Shown piece after piece: positions 36,184 through 46,281 of a stretch of DNA of 64,000 bases. The notes under the pieces are model-generated. The model did no database searches and was not told the origin of the DNA. It was given only the letters and a program-made list of their open reading frames with translations. Origin of the DNA: Methylomonas rapida (GTDB lineage: Bacteria; Pseudomonadota; Gammaproteobacteria; Methylococcales; Methylomonadaceae); the NCBI RefSeq assembly GCF_024360925.2, contig NZ_CP113517.1, positions 2,604,001-2,668,000 on the forward strand, written 5' to 3'. A program made the position numbers and the translations under genes. Each line of letters begins with the position of its first letter. Position 1 is the stretch's first letter.

Positions 36184-38172
36184 TTAAACGGACGGCCGAT
36201 GGATGTTTAATTTGATCATGCGGCTTTCCAGCGTGCTGGGTTTGAGGCCGAGAATTTCAGCCGCGCCGCCCTGGCCGCGCACGCGCCAGCCGGTCGCTTC
36301 CAGCACCCGCAAGATATAGTCCCGCTCGACATCTTCCAGCCTGCCCATCGCCGGTTTTGCCGGCGTTGTCGTTTGGATAGTTCCATTGGGTAAGGCGATT
36401 TTCAGGATAGGCCCTTTGGCCAGAATGACCGCCCGTTCGACGATATTGCGTAATTCCCGGATATTCCCAGGCCACGCATAGCAGCGTAGCGATTCCATGC
36501 TGGCCTTGGCAACCCCATCTACGTTTTTATCCATGCTCAAGGCAAACTCGTTGACGAAGGCTTCCACCAGTTTTGGAATATCTTCCCGGCGTTCGCGCAG
36601 CGGCGGCAATTCGATAGGGAACACATTCAAGCGGTAATACAAGTCTTCGCGAAAACGGCCGGCCGCCACTTCATTGGCCAAATTGCGGTTGGTCGCGGCG
36701 ATGACTCTGACGTCGATTTTGATGGGTTTAGGGTTACCCAAGCGCTCGATTTCTTTTTCCTGCAAAGCTCTGAGCAGTTTGGCCTGGGCCTCCAACGGCA
36801 ATTCGCCCACCTCGTCCAGAAACAACGTCGAACGGTCGGCCAATTCGAATCGGCCGACTTGTCTGGACAAGGCGCCGGTATAAGCGCCTTTTTCCCGGCC
36901 GAACAACTCGCTTTCTATCAACGCGGCCGGAATCGCGGCGCAGTTGACCCGGATCATGGGCCGGTCCTTGCGCGGGCTGGCTTCGTGTAACGCGGTTGCC
37001 AGCCGCTCTTTACCGGTACCGGTTTCGCCAATGATCAACACCGTGGCCAGTGTCGGCCCTACTTGTTCGATTTGTTCCTGGATACGCCGCATGGCCGGGC
37101 TGTTACTCGAATTGAGCTCGGCTGCGTAACGCCCCGATATTTCGTGGCGCAGATAAATATTTTCATGCTGTAACTGGTCTTTCAGGCTGCCAATCTGCTC
37201 CAGAGCGAGTTTGAGATCGGCGTTGGCACGCTCCAATTCGATTTTGTTGCGGCGAACCTCGGTGATGTTCAAGGTCGCCCCCATCAATAACTCTGGCAGT
37301 CCGGACGCACTGCGTTGACAGCGACCCGTGGCACACACCCAATGTTCGCTGCCGTCCGCATGCAACACCCGATATTCATGGCGTAATTGGTTTTCGCCTT
37401 GCAATATTCTTTGCACCACTTCGTTGACAGATTGCTTGTCGTCAGGATGCAAGCAATCCAAAAACCGTTGAAAGCTCAATTCTTCCTGTAACGGCACCCC
37501 GTAGATTTCCCTTGCCCTATCGGTCGCCCAAATCTTGTCTTTCGGAATATTCCAGACCCAAAGACCGATACCCGCCGCTTCCGCGGCCAGCCGCATTTGC
37601 TCCTCCCGCCCCTGAATGGTTTGCACGGTTCGCTTTCTTTCCAATACATTGGCAAATACATCGGCTATCAAGCCAAGGCCTCTTACGGTTTCGTTGGTCC
37701 AATGCCGCGGACGCGACGACGCAAAACCAATGCCGCCACACAAATGTCCGCCGACGACAAACGGAAACACTAAATCCGCCCTGATGTTGTAACGGAGAAA
37801 ATTTTCCCGGTCGACAGCACCTTCGTGCGGCAGTTTATCCACATCATGCATGATGAAAGGTTTACCGGCCAGCAACGTGCGTGTCAGATAAGGTCCTTCA
37901 GCCATCAAGGAATCGGCTTGCCAAGGTTTGGAACAGGACTTGGCGTAACAATATTTAGAGTAGAAGTCTTGCGAGTCAGGAGTGATCAGACCCAATGCAA
38001 TGTGATCCAAATCCAATTGTTCAGCGATGCGGCACAGGCTGTTCTGCACGGCCTGATCGATTTGTTCGTTCGGCACCCGCACGAAGGTATTGGATAGCTC
38101 GCCCAATAACGACTGAATTTTTAGACTTTGTTCCAGTTCCACTAAGGCGATGTTTTTATCTTGAATTTCCAT
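36184..38172 (-). CDS. Sigma-54-dependent transcriptional activator (GAF-PAS-AAA-HTH)
   Basis: 662 residues. Residues about 20-180 are a GAF domain, 195-310 a PAS domain ([18 protein letters not shown]), a coiled linker follows, then the AAA+ core: Walker A GETGTGKE (382-389), the sigma-54 contact loop as GAYTGA (429-434, Tyr for the usual Phe), Walker [25 protein letters not shown]; a Fis-type HTH ends the protein ([20 protein letters not shown]). It resembles FhlA/NorR-type one-component activators sensing a small ligand through GAF. The target is unknown; the glycosidase gene downstream and the hydrolase gene upstream are candidates. Confidence 0.93.
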   Translation of the reverse strand: MEIQDKNIALVELEQSLKIQSLLGELSNTFVRVPNEQIDQAVQNSLCRIAEQLDLDHIALGLITPDSQDFYSKYCYAKSCSKPWQADSLMAEGPYLTRTLLAGKPFIMHDVDKLPHEGAVDRENFLRYNIRADLVFPFVVGGHLCGGIGFASSRPRHWTNETVRGLGLIADVFANVLERKRTVQTIQGREEQMRLAAEAAGIGLWVWNIPKDKIWATDRAREIYGVPLQEELSFQRFLDCLHPDDKQSVNEVVQRILQGENQLRHEYRVLHADGSEHWVCATGRCQRSASGLPELLMGATLNITEVRRNKIELERANADLKLALEQIGSLKDQLQHENIYLRHEISGRYAAELNSSNSPAMRRIQEQIEQVGPTLATVLIIGETGTGKERLATALHEASPRKDRPMIRVNCAAIPAALIESELFGREKGAYTGALSRQVGRFELADRSTLFLDEVGELPLEAQAKLLRALQEKEIERLGNPKPIKIDVRVIAATNRNLANEVAAGRFREDLYYRLNVFPIELPPLRERREDIPKLVEAFVNEFALSMDKNVDGVAKASMESLRCYAWPGNIRELRNIVERAVILAKGPILKIALPNGTIQTTTPAKPAMGRLEDVERDYILRVLEATGWRVRGQGGAAEILGLKPSTLESRMIKLNIHRPSV

Positions 38173-38276
38173 TGAGCTGGTTAGGTAGCAGTTAGCGTTG
38201 GTTAAATTCGTAAGGTTTCACTGGTGAAATATACCCACTGCCGGATAAGAATAAACCATTTCTGTATTGGAGCATT

Positions 38277-39581
38277 TCAACGAACCTTGTCGAGCAATTG
38301 ATTCAGCAGTTTTACCGTGTCCGGCGTATTCAAAATGCCCATGTGCGATTGTTGATAGCCGTATAGCCTGTCGGCTTCTTGTTGCGCTTCCGGGCGTAAT
38401 TGGCTGGCCAAACTAACGGTACCGTCGCCGGCTTCGCTATCGATAAACGAAAACAGCAAATGTTTTTCGGTGGTCTTAGGCAAGCTACGCCGGGGCGCAT
38501 CGTTCGCTTTACCCGTATAAAACAATTCTTGCAAGAAACGGCTGCCGGGCGCCAGATCTATCCAGGAATAAACCGGAGTCGGCGCGTGTTCGACGCCCAA
38601 TTGCGCCGCCGCATGTCCGTTCCACGGCGTGGAGATCGTGATGAACAACGGGACTGCAAGATTGCTGGCCTCGTCGAAGTGATGCAACAAGAAGCTGCGC
38701 GATACCAAACCGCCCATGCTATGCGCCACCACAGCCATTTTATCGAAGCGGTATTTGGCCTGCAGTTGCCGCAGCATTTGTTCGATGTAACGCCCCACAT
38801 TATCGATATGGGCGCCGGACGGATAATAGACGACCCAAGGCTGGTAACGGCTGCGATCGAGTTGCTCGATCAAATAATTGAAATTGCGCGGCGTGCCGTT
38901 GATGCCGTGCACGAACAACACCGGCATCTTGTTGGCCGCATAAGGTTCCAGAAAATAAAGGCCGGCATTACCATCGATCAAGAAATCCAGCGGCCGCCAC
39001 AGGCTTTGCTTGGCCCGGTCATCGGCAAAGCGCGGCTCATCCAGACTGGCCATTTCGCCGACATGACTCACCTGACCCAAGGAAATGGCCAACTGCTCCT
39101 GGCTGCTACGGACTTGCAGTTTGGAAATATCCATTGCCGCCTGCAGTTTTGTGCGGCCTTGTTCCGGTATCAATAAAGCGATATCGGTTTCGACCGCACC
39201 TGGCGCGCATTGAATCAGCTTCTCCCGGTCGGGCATCAAGGCCGGTTCGTCCAATTGATAGACCATGTCGTTATTGACGTCCTTGAAGGCGGCCAGCGCA
39301 TATTGGCCGGGGGCCGTGGCGAAATACCATTTGCCGGGACGGTCATTGACGAAATGGTCGAACAGACTCCAACTCTCACGCTTGTTGACATCGCCGCCGT
39401 TGAACTTGAACAACACAACGATAAGAGCCTTGCCGTTGTCGATTTCCGGCTTGACCGAGCCATAGATTTGACAATAACTCGCGATTTTTTCCTGCTGTTC
39501 TTTGACGGCAAACAAACCGCAGCCGGATAAACTGCACACCATAAAAAAAATCATTCCGAACAAACGATAGGTTTTCTGCAT
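38277..39581 (-). CDS. Alpha/beta-hydrolase lipoprotein (lipase/esterase-like)
   Basis: 434 residues from the ATG at 39581 (GAGGAG 7 bases upstream). Lipoprotein signal ending CSLSGCGL, then an N-terminal beta domain (about residues 25-190) and an alpha/beta-hydrolase domain: PVLFVHGINGTPRNFNYLI (oxyanion hole), MAVVAHSMGGLVSR (nucleophile Ser), a likely Asp in DSEAGDGTV and His in QQSHMGILN. Similar to PGAP1/lipase-type surface esterases. It lies just upstream of the sigma-54 activator gene, same direction. Substrate unknown. Confidence 0.85.
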   Translation of the reverse strand: MQKTYRLFGMIFFMVCSLSGCGLFAVKEQQEKIASYCQIYGSVKPEIDNGKALIVVLFKFNGGDVNKRESWSLFDHFVNDRPGKWYFATAPGQYALAAFKDVNNDMVYQLDEPALMPDREKLIQCAPGAVETDIALLIPEQGRTKLQAAMDISKLQVRSSQEQLAISLGQVSHVGEMASLDEPRFADDRAKQSLWRPLDFLIDGNAGLYFLEPYAANKMPVLFVHGINGTPRNFNYLIEQLDRSRYQPWVVYYPSGAHIDNVGRYIEQMLRQLQAKYRFDKMAVVAHSMGGLVSRSFLLHHFDEASNLAVPLFITISTPWNGHAAAQLGVEHAPTPVYSWIDLAPGSRFLQELFYTGKANDAPRRSLPKTTEKHLLFSFIDSEAGDGTVSLASQLRPEAQQEADRLYGYQQSHMGILNTPDTVKLLNQLLDKVR

Positions 39582-39943
39582 TTTTGATCTCCTCGCGGTA
39601 ATGCAAGCCAATTCACTAACTGCAACGATCCGTCAGAAGTGTTTAGTATGCACTCCTTGAGGATATGGTCAAAAATAACTGACCTGTGCATCCCTTCACC
39701 CAGCAGGCTGTCGAAAAGTCAAAACAGTTCCTTCTCCCACCGGGAGAAAGTTAGGAGGGGGTATAAAGCAGGTGTGTACATTATCTATTCCCCTCACCCC
39801 CGCCCTCTCCCGCGAGGTGGAGGTTTTACCTCCCCAGATGGCGAGGCGCAAAATATGGATGTTGTTGACAGCACTCTTAAACATCAAGATGCCCCCCAAG
39901 GACGCCACATTGCCGGGTTGATTGGGTCAATTCGCTGGCTTAA
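39582..39943. other. 362-bp gap with palindromic repeats
   Basis: No gene is supported. It contains the lone GAGGATATGGTCAAAAATAA arm at 39660-39679 and a pair of CTCCC-rich palindromes at 39720-39830 (TTCTCCCACCGGGAGAA; CCCCTCACCCCCGCCCTCTC). Confidence 0.6.
39720..39830. repeat. CTCTCCC-type palindromic repeat pair
   Basis: TTCTCCC/GGGAGAA is a perfect hairpin, followed by an AGTTAGGAGGGG tail whose complement appears in CCCCTCACCCCCGCCCTC further on. Same family as 27105-27205, 47470-47500 and 60548-60572. Confidence 0.6.
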
Positions 39944-40615
39944 TCAATACCAAAGCCTTACCCCCACCACGCCTCGCAAACTATGCTGATGCTCGAGTAA
40001 GGATTCTTCCTCGACGTAGTCTAAACCGATATACGGCGCAAATTCCCGTTCTATCTCATAACGCAAACGTAGGCCAGCTTCCATTTCGGTGATGCCGGCC
40101 TTGACGCCGCGGTTTTGTAAATCCTCGGCGGCAACGTTGATTTCGAAGCGCGGCGCCAGAATCAGGCGCTGAGTCAGCAACAGTTCGTAGCCCAGCGTCA
40201 AGCGCCCGAGGACATTGCCGTTTTCGGTGATGAACATCGCGCTGTCGACTTCGATGAAATACGGCGCCAGCCCCTGAAAGCCGATCACCGCGTCGAAGGT
40301 GCGTTCCGGCTCGAAAGCGCGGCGGGCACCGATCTGAAAATCCCAAAAGGTATCGATGTTGCGGCTGTACAGCAATTGCAAATCGGCGCGGCCGAAGATG
40401 CCTTGATCGCCGGCATAATCGCCCTCGCTCTTCAACCACAATTTATGGTCGTCGTTGCCTATCCAATGCTGCACATCCCACTTGAACAGCTGCAATGCGC
40501 CGTTGCTTTCGTATTCCAGGCGTTCGGCCCTGAAATGGCTGAAGAGCCTGTCGTCGTCCTGGGCAGCCACCCGGCCGGCAAACGCCAGCAGAAACCACAA
40601 AGCCGCTTTATTCAT
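39944..40615 (-). CDS. copB: Copper resistance protein B (outer membrane)
   Basis: 223 residues with a signal peptide ending GRVAA. The mature chain is the CopB barrel domain: RLEYESNGALQLFKWDVQHWIGND, LYSRNIDTFWDFQIGAR, YELLLTQRLILAPRFEINV and the terminal GVVGVRLWY. It overlaps the copA stop by 8 bases. Many CopB proteins carry a long Met/His-rich N-terminal region; this one begins almost directly with the barrel. It probably works with CopA in periplasmic copper handling. Confidence 0.92.
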   Translation of the reverse strand: MNKAALWFLLAFAGRVAAQDDDRLFSHFRAERLEYESNGALQLFKWDVQHWIGNDDHKLWLKSEGDYAGDQGIFGRADLQLLYSRNIDTFWDFQIGARRAFEPERTFDAVIGFQGLAPYFIEVDSAMFITENGNVLGRLTLGYELLLTQRLILAPRFEINVAAEDLQNRGVKAGITEMEAGLRLRYEIEREFAPYIGLDYVEEESLLEHQHSLRGVVGVRLWY

Positions 40616-42311
40616 GACGGTGCTCCGGCTTTTCGACGATCAGCTTGCGGAACATGCCGGTGTCCATGTGATACAGCAAATGGCAATGAAAAGCCCATTG
40701 CCCCTCGGCGTCGGCAATCACGTCTACGCTCTCGGTTCGCCCCGGTTTGACGTTGATGACATGCTTCTTGGGGTTGTACATGCCGTTGCCGTTATCCAGA
40801 TATTGCCATAAGCCATGCAAATGGATGGGATGGTTCATCATGGTTTCGTTGACGTAATGAAACCGGATGCGCTCGCCGAATTTGACCCGGATCGGCTCGG
40901 CGTCGGAATATTTGACGTCGTCGAACGACCAGATATAGCGGTTCATGTTGCCGGTCAGGCGTAAGGTGATTTCCCGATCCGGCTCGCCCATCAGGCCGTG
41001 ATTGGGTTCGGTGGCTTGCAAATGCTGATAGCTCAACAGCGGATGGGATTCGATGACGGGCTCGGCAGGCGCCATCATGCTATGCCCTTGATGGCCGGCA
41101 TGAACATCATGCGCGGCGGCATGGCCTGAGTGATCCGTTTTCACCGCTTCGGTTTCGGTATCGTGCCCTGCATGCGCCACTTCGGCTTGCAGGTGCCGAG
41201 CATGACCTCCATGCGCGCCCCCCATATCCTCCAAGGTCAGTAAAGTCATTTTCCGCTGCGGCGGCACGCCGGCGATCCAATCCTCGCGCGGCGTCAGGCT
41301 GGCATGGGCGTAACCGCTGCGGTCCATCGCTTCGGCGAAGATGGCATAGGCTTGTTCGGCTTGCGGCTCGACGAACACGTCATAGGTTTCAGCGACCGCG
41401 ATGCGGAATTCCTCGACATCGACCGGCTGTACCGGCTGACCGTCCGACGCGATCACCCGCATTTTCAAGCCCGGCATCCGCACGTCGAAATGCGTCATCG
41501 CCGAGGCGTTGATGAAACGCAACCTTAGCTTTTCACCCGGCTTGAACACATAGGTTTTGTGCATCGCCGGGGTTTGGCCGTTGACCAGAAAACGATAAGT
41601 CGAACCGGTCACGTCGGCCAGGTCGGTCGGCTCCATGCGCATCTCGCCCCAAGCCAAACGGTCTGCTAGCGTTTCCCAAAAGCCCAAGCGGCCTATGTCG
41701 GCAAAAAAATCAAACACCGTGCGTTTCTGAAAATTGTAATAGTCGTTTTGCTTTTTCAGGCGCGCCAGCGTGCGATGCGGGTCGGCTGCCGGCCAATCGG
41801 ACAACATGACGATGTAATCGCGGTCGGCGTGCAGCGTTTCTGCGGCCGGATCGATGACGATGGCGCCGAACAAGCCTTGCTGCTCCTGCATGCCGGAATG
41901 GCCGTGATACCAGTAAGTACCGCTTTGCTTGATCGGGAAGCGGTAGCTGAAGGTCTGGCCCGGCGCTATGCCATCGAAGCTGATGCCCGGCACGCCGTCC
42001 ATGTCGTAGGGCAACACGATGCCGTGCCAGTGTATCGAGGTTTGCTCCTTCAAGTTGTTGGTGACCTCCAGCGTGACGTTCTCGCCCTCGCGCCAATGCA
42101 GCGTCGGAGCCGGCAGGCCGTCATTGGCCAGGATGGCGCTTTGCGGTTGGCCGATCAGGTCGATGATGTTTTCGTTGATCGCCAGGCGATAGGTATCGGC
42201 CAAGCTCCAGTGACTGGCAACCAGAAAGCCAAGCAGCAAAATCAAGCGATTGCACACTGATCGATGATGGGACATGAAGCTTTTCAATGGAGCACGGATT
42301 GACCGCATCAT
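40608..42311 (-). CDS. copA: Periplasmic multicopper oxidase, copper resistance protein A
   Basis: 567 residues. A signal peptide ends near HWSLA; the start at 42311 has AAGGTGG 6 bases upstream. Type 2/3 copper ligands are visible as IHWHGI, YWYHGHSG, HPIHLHGLW and HCHLLYHMDTGM (with the type 1 site). Residues about 360-420 are His/Met rich (GGHARHL, HDVHAGHQGHSMM), a copper-binding segment typical of CopA. It oxidises Cu(I) and confers copper tolerance in the family. No copRS regulator pair is adjacent. High copper demand would suit a methanotroph (inference). Confidence 0.95.
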   Translation of the reverse strand: MMRSIRAPLKSFMSHHRSVCNRLILLLGFLVASHWSLADTYRLAINENIIDLIGQPQSAILANDGLPAPTLHWREGENVTLEVTNNLKEQTSIHWHGIVLPYDMDGVPGISFDGIAPGQTFSYRFPIKQSGTYWYHGHSGMQEQQGLFGAIVIDPAAETLHADRDYIVMLSDWPAADPHRTLARLKKQNDYYNFQKRTVFDFFADIGRLGFWETLADRLAWGEMRMEPTDLADVTGSTYRFLVNGQTPAMHKTYVFKPGEKLRLRFINASAMTHFDVRMPGLKMRVIASDGQPVQPVDVEEFRIAVAETYDVFVEPQAEQAYAIFAEAMDRSGYAHASLTPREDWIAGVPPQRKMTLLTLEDMGGAHGGHARHLQAEVAHAGHDTETEAVKTDHSGHAAAHDVHAGHQGHSMMAPAEPVIESHPLLSYQHLQATEPNHGLMGEPDREITLRLTGNMNRYIWSFDDVKYSDAEPIRVKFGERIRFHYVNETMMNHPIHLHGLWQYLDNGNGMYNPKKHVINVKPGRTESVDVIADAEGQWAFHCHLLYHMDTGMFRKLIVEKPEHRHE

Positions 42312-42632
42312 AGCAAACCACCTTGAACTACCTGGTTGATTTTGTCCGCCTGGCCTTTGCTAACGCTTTCTGGATAACGGCGAAGCCTGGATCACGGACC
42401 ACTACGCCATTCCTTGCCGGCAAATCCTTCTCACATCTTGATTGGCACGCAGACTGACAAACTCGGTAATACGTCTAATAACTTCCGTATTTAGCTATCT
42501 AGCCCTGCGAACCGTCGTAAAAATAAAAAACCGTGCTGTTCAGCAATAGCTAAAGCTATTGCACTCCTTGGTCGCTACTGGAGTAAAAAGCTTCAGCGTT
42601 TTCCACTCGACATGACACCCCTTTTTCGTGGT
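42312..42632. other. 321-bp gap with a three-hairpin repeat
   Basis: Only the third copy of the three-hairpin repeat (42543-42604) is recognised; no gene is supported. Transcription from both flanking genes runs leftward on the minus strand. Confidence 0.55.
42543..42604 (+). repeat. Three-hairpin dispersed repeat, copy 3
   Basis: It begins with the perfect palindrome GCAATAGCTAAAGCTATTGC, then ACTCC...GGAGT and AAAAGCTTCAGCGTTTT. It matches 1850-1915 and 10629-10691. Confidence 0.8.
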
Positions 42633-44108
42633 TTATACCACCCCTTTACTGCGGTTCTCCATGCGCCGCAGAAACTCACTCATGATGACGCGATACAACT
42701 CGTCGCCCAAATACTTGTCTTCGATACCGGCATCGATATTGGGGTTGTCATTGACTTCGATCACATAGGCTTTGCCGTTGATTTCCTTGACGTCCACGCC
42801 GTATAGGCCATCGCCTATCGCCTGGGTGGCCTTCAACGCCGCATCCAATACCGTTTTCGGCACCTCGAAGGTCGGCATCGTGGAAAAATCGCCACTATCG
42901 GTGCGGCGGCCGCCGTGGCGGTAGATCTGCCAATGATTTTTCACCATGAAGTAGCGGCACGCGTACAAAGCCTTGTTGTTGAACACGCCGATGCGCCAAT
43001 CGAAATCGGTGTAGACGAATTCCTGCGCCAACAATAACGCCGATTGCTCGAACAATTCCGCGACCTTGTCGTCCAGCTCCTGCCGGTTGTTGACTTTGGC
43101 TATGCCGCGCGAAAACGAGCCGTCCGGAATCTTGATCACCAGCGGGTAACCAGCCGCGGCTTCTACCTTGTCCAGATGTTCGGCATTACCTTTGTGCAAA
43201 ATCCAGGTTTTCGGCGACGGCACGCGGTGGGTACGGAACAAATCGGCCAGATATACCTTATTGGCGCAGCGCAAGATCGAGGTCGGATCATCGATCACCA
43301 TCAAGCCCTCGGCCTCGGCCTTCTTGGCAAAGCGATACGTATGGTGGTCGATCGCGGTGGTTTCGCGGATGAACAGACCATCGAATTCAGGGATGCGGCC
43401 GAAATGATGCTTGGTGATCAATTCCACGTCGATGCCCATTTGCCGGCCGGTCTTGATGAACTTGGTCAAGGCGCGCCGGTTGCTGGGCGGCAAGGCTTCC
43501 GCCGGGTCGATCAAGATCGCCAAATCATAACGCGAAGCTTTGCGTGCCTTGCTCTTGCGCCAGACTTTTTTACTGTACTTATCCAAAGCCTCGGCAAACA
43601 GGGTTTGCATGCTGTCATCCAATTCGCGTGGCGAAACGGCCTTCAGATCGGTGATCTCCCAATGCTGTTGCCGCCGCAATCTGATTTCCAATATCGGACA
43701 GGGAAAACGCTCGAACAATAGCCGCGCTAGCTCCTGAAACGTCGTATCCGGCGTGATGCCGAAATAACTGTGCAGCACGAATTCGCCGTTCAGATTTTGA
43801 TGCTTGAAGGCGCGCGCCAACGACTGGCTGAAATCTTCCAGTTGCAAACGATACAACGCGTTCTTGCCCAGGTCGTTGATGACCTTGACCGATGGAATCA
43901 CGTGATGATTCCTCGCCTCGGCCAGCAGCGAGCAATAATAGCCATCGGACAGATAGGCATAACTGCCGCACAAATTGATCACGCGTACGCGCTGTTCCGC
44001 GCTGACCCTTTCACCGGCAAGGTACTGTTCGAAACTGATCACCCGTTCGCTGGGGTAATAAGGGCTCCAATCGGACAGATCGTCTACCACCAACAGTGTG
44101 CTTGCCAT
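42633..44108 (-). CDS. RimK-family ATP-grasp ligase with RLAN N-terminal domain
   Basis: 491 residues from the ATG at 44108, chosen because family members start with the strand LLVVDDLSDW; a TTG at 44171 would add a hydrophobic leader. Residues about 1-150 fit the RimK-like N-terminal domain (VINLCGSYAYLSDGYYCSLLAEAR). Residues about 290-480 are the ATP-grasp: YPLVIKIPDGSFSRGIAKV (nucleotide lysines), LLAQEFVYTDFDWRIGVF and VIEVNDNPNIDAG (Mg2+ ligands). The family makes amide bonds between amino acids or adds them to proteins. Such genes often accompany GNAT/C39 and M14-type genes, which occur here at 58286-63232. Confidence 0.88.
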   Translation of the reverse strand: MASTLLVVDDLSDWSPYYPSERVISFEQYLAGERVSAEQRVRVINLCGSYAYLSDGYYCSLLAEARNHHVIPSVKVINDLGKNALYRLQLEDFSQSLARAFKHQNLNGEFVLHSYFGITPDTTFQELARLLFERFPCPILEIRLRRQQHWEITDLKAVSPRELDDSMQTLFAEALDKYSKKVWRKSKARKASRYDLAILIDPAEALPPSNRRALTKFIKTGRQMGIDVELITKHHFGRIPEFDGLFIRETTAIDHHTYRFAKKAEAEGLMVIDDPTSILRCANKVYLADLFRTHRVPSPKTWILHKGNAEHLDKVEAAAGYPLVIKIPDGSFSRGIAKVNNRQELDDKVAELFEQSALLLAQEFVYTDFDWRIGVFNNKALYACRYFMVKNHWQIYRHGGRRTDSGDFSTMPTFEVPKTVLDAALKATQAIGDGLYGVDVKEINGKAYVIEVNDNPNIDAGIEDKYLGDELYRVIMSEFLRRMENRSKGVV

Positions 44109-44439
44109 AGCAAAAATACCCGCTGCAAAGATTAAAACGCGCATTCTGAAACCAGACAGGCGTTTAAACAAGAAATTAAAGCGTCCGGGGCTCTGACCAG
44201 TACACAGAAATCAAGGTTGGCAAGGTATCGGGCTATACACCGCTTCGGACTTGATCCTGCATCCTTGCGGTTCAGGCAGACAAACATGGCATGGCTACGA
44301 TAAGAGCCGCGCGATGGGTCATCCCTGACTCTATTTATACGACATTTAGATCACTTCTTCGATACATTCAGCCACACCGTAACAAGCCGCAAGTTTCGAA
44401 TCCCGCATCTTGCAGCCTAGTCACTTGAAAGGGGTGCAT
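44109..44439. other. Divergent gap upstream of kdpF
   Basis: 331 bases between the divergent RimK-like and kdpF genes. It must hold the kdp promoter, but no site matching the T-rich KdpE operator known from Escherichia coli could be picked out by eye, and no hairpin or repeat was seen. Confidence 0.5.
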
Positions 44440-44529
44440 ATGGTCTGGATGTATTGGTTGAGTGGCGGCCTGGCGCTGGCCGTATTGGTTTATCTGGTAA
44501 TCGCGTTGTTTTACCCGGAAAAGTTCTGA
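44440..44529 (+). CDS. kdpF: K+-transporting ATPase small subunit KdpF
   Basis: A 29-residue single-helix protein: [20 protein letters not shown], the KdpF hallmark ending in YPEKF. AAAGGGG lies shortly before the ATG at 44440. Its TGA overlaps the kdpA start (TGATG). KdpF stabilises the KdpABC complex in the inner membrane. It is too short for routine gene finding. Confidence 0.93.
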   Translation: MVWMYWLSGGLALAVLVYLVIALFYPEKF

Positions 44530-46262
44530 TGACTGAGCAAGGTTTATTTCAAGTCGGCTTATATTTGCTGGCCTTGTTGCTGCTGGTCAGGCCGTTGGGC
44601 GCTTACATGGCCAGGGTCTATGCGGACGGATCGGCCGGTTCGAATCGATGGCTGAAGCGCGTCGAGCTATCGATGTATCGCCTGGCCGGCGTCGATTGCA
44701 ATCGTGACATGAACTGGCGGCAATATGCTGTCGCCATGCTGCTGTTCAATCTGCTGGGCATAGCTGCGGTGTTCGGTTTGCAACGCTGGCAGGATATTCT
44801 GCCGCTGAATCCGCAGGGCTTGCCGGCTGTAAGCGTCGATTCGGCCTGGAATACGGCGGTCAGTTTTGTGACCAATACCAATTGGCAGGGCTATGGCGGC
44901 GAAACCACGATGAGCTACCTGACCCAGATGTTGGGCTTGACGGTGCAGAACTTCCTGTCCGCCGCCAGCGGCATGGCGGTTCTGGTGGCGTTGATTCGCG
45001 GCTTCAGCCGACATAATAGCGAACGCATCGGCAACTTCTGGGTGGATATGACGCGCAGCACGCTTTACATCCTGCTGCCTTTAGCGTTGGTTTTTGCTGT
45101 CATCCTGGCGGGCCAAGGCGTGGTGCAGAACTTTGAGCCTTACCAGAAAGTCACGATGGTCCAAGCCCAAAATGATCACCCCCAACAACAAACCATCGCG
45201 ATGGGGCCGGTCGCTTCGCAAGTTGCGATCAAACAGCTGGGCACCAACGGCGGCGGTTTCTTCAACGTCAATGCCGCGCATCCGTTCGAAAATCCTACGC
45301 CTTTGTCCAATTTCTTGGAAATGCTGGCGATTTTGCTGATTCCGGCCGCCTTGTGTTACAGCTTCGGCGTCATGGTCGGCGATATCCGGCAGGGTTGGCT
45401 GATTCTGGCGGTGATGACGGCGCTCTTTGTGCCGTTCGTTTTGTCGACGGTGGCTGCCGAACAAGCCGGCAACCCTTTACTCGCCAATCTGGGCGCCGAT
45501 CAAACACCCTCTGTCGCCCAAGCCGGCGGCAACATGGAAGGCAAGGAAACCCGTTTCGGTATCGTCAACTCGGCGTTATGGGCGGTGGCAACCACGGCTG
45601 CCTCCAATGGTTCGGTCAATGCGATGCACGATTCGTTCACGCCGCTGGGTGGCTTGGCGCCGATGGCACTGATGCAGCTGGGCGAAGTCGTGTTCGGCGG
45701 CGTCGGCTCGGGCCTGTACGGCATGCTCGTGTTTGCGCTGATCGCGGTATTCATCGCCGGCTTGATGATAGGCCGCACGCCGGAATATTTGGGCAAAAAG
45801 ATCGAAGCCTTCGAAATGAAAATGGCCGCTTTGGTGATTCTGATTCCGCCGTTGTTGGTGTTGGGCGGCACCGCTTTGGCTTTGCTGACGGACGCCGGCA
45901 AGGCCTCGATCTTCAATCCCGGCGCTCACGGTTTCAGCGAAGTGCTGTATGCCTTTTCGTCGGCCGGCAACAATAACGGCAGTGCCTTTGCGGGCCTGAA
46001 TGCCAACGTGCCTTTCTATAACCAGGTCCTCGCCATCGCGATGCTGATTGCGCGTTACGGCTTGATGGTGCCTATCCTGGCCATTGCGGGTTCCTTGGCG
46101 GAGAAAAAGACCGTCCCGGTCGGTGCCGGCACGTTGCCGACCCATACGCTGTTGTTCGGCTTGTTATTGCTGACTGTCGTGCTGATGGTCGGCGCCTTGA
46201 CTTTCGTGCCAGCCTTGGCGCTGGGGCCGATCGTCGAACATTTGCAAATGACAGGACTTTAA
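44529..46262 (+). CDS. kdpA: K+-transporting ATPase channel-like subunit KdpA
   Basis: 577 residues from the ATG that overlaps the kdpF stop. KdpA is the K+-selective subunit related to Trk/KcsA channels; four pore loops are visible, including [33 protein letters not shown] and [13 protein letters not shown]. It takes K+ at submicromolar level and passes it to KdpB. A loop around residues 345-370 ([20 protein letters not shown]) is as expected. Length is close to Escherichia coli KdpA. Confidence 0.96.
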   Translation: MTEQGLFQVGLYLLALLLLVRPLGAYMARVYADGSAGSNRWLKRVELSMYRLAGVDCNRDMNWRQYAVAMLLFNLLGIAAVFGLQRWQDILPLNPQGLPAVSVDSAWNTAVSFVTNTNWQGYGGETTMSYLTQMLGLTVQNFLSAASGMAVLVALIRGFSRHNSERIGNFWVDMTRSTLYILLPLALVFAVILAGQGVVQNFEPYQKVTMVQAQNDHPQQQTIAMGPVASQVAIKQLGTNGGGFFNVNAAHPFENPTPLSNFLEMLAILLIPAALCYSFGVMVGDIRQGWLILAVMTALFVPFVLSTVAAEQAGNPLLANLGADQTPSVAQAGGNMEGKETRFGIVNSALWAVATTAASNGSVNAMHDSFTPLGGLAPMALMQLGEVVFGGVGSGLYGMLVFALIAVFIAGLMIGRTPEYLGKKIEAFEMKMAALVILIPPLLVLGGTALALLTDAGKASIFNPGAHGFSEVLYAFSSAGNNNGSAFAGLNANVPFYNQVLAIAMLIARYGLMVPILAIAGSLAEKKTVPVGAGTLPTHTLLFGLLLLTVVLMVGALTFVPALALGPIVEHLQMTGL

Positions 46263-46281
46263 AAATTATGAAGGTGACGTG

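Noticed and set aside
44172..44439. Possible KdpE operator upstream of kdpF
   Set aside because: No T-rich site like that of Escherichia coli could be picked out with confidence by eye.
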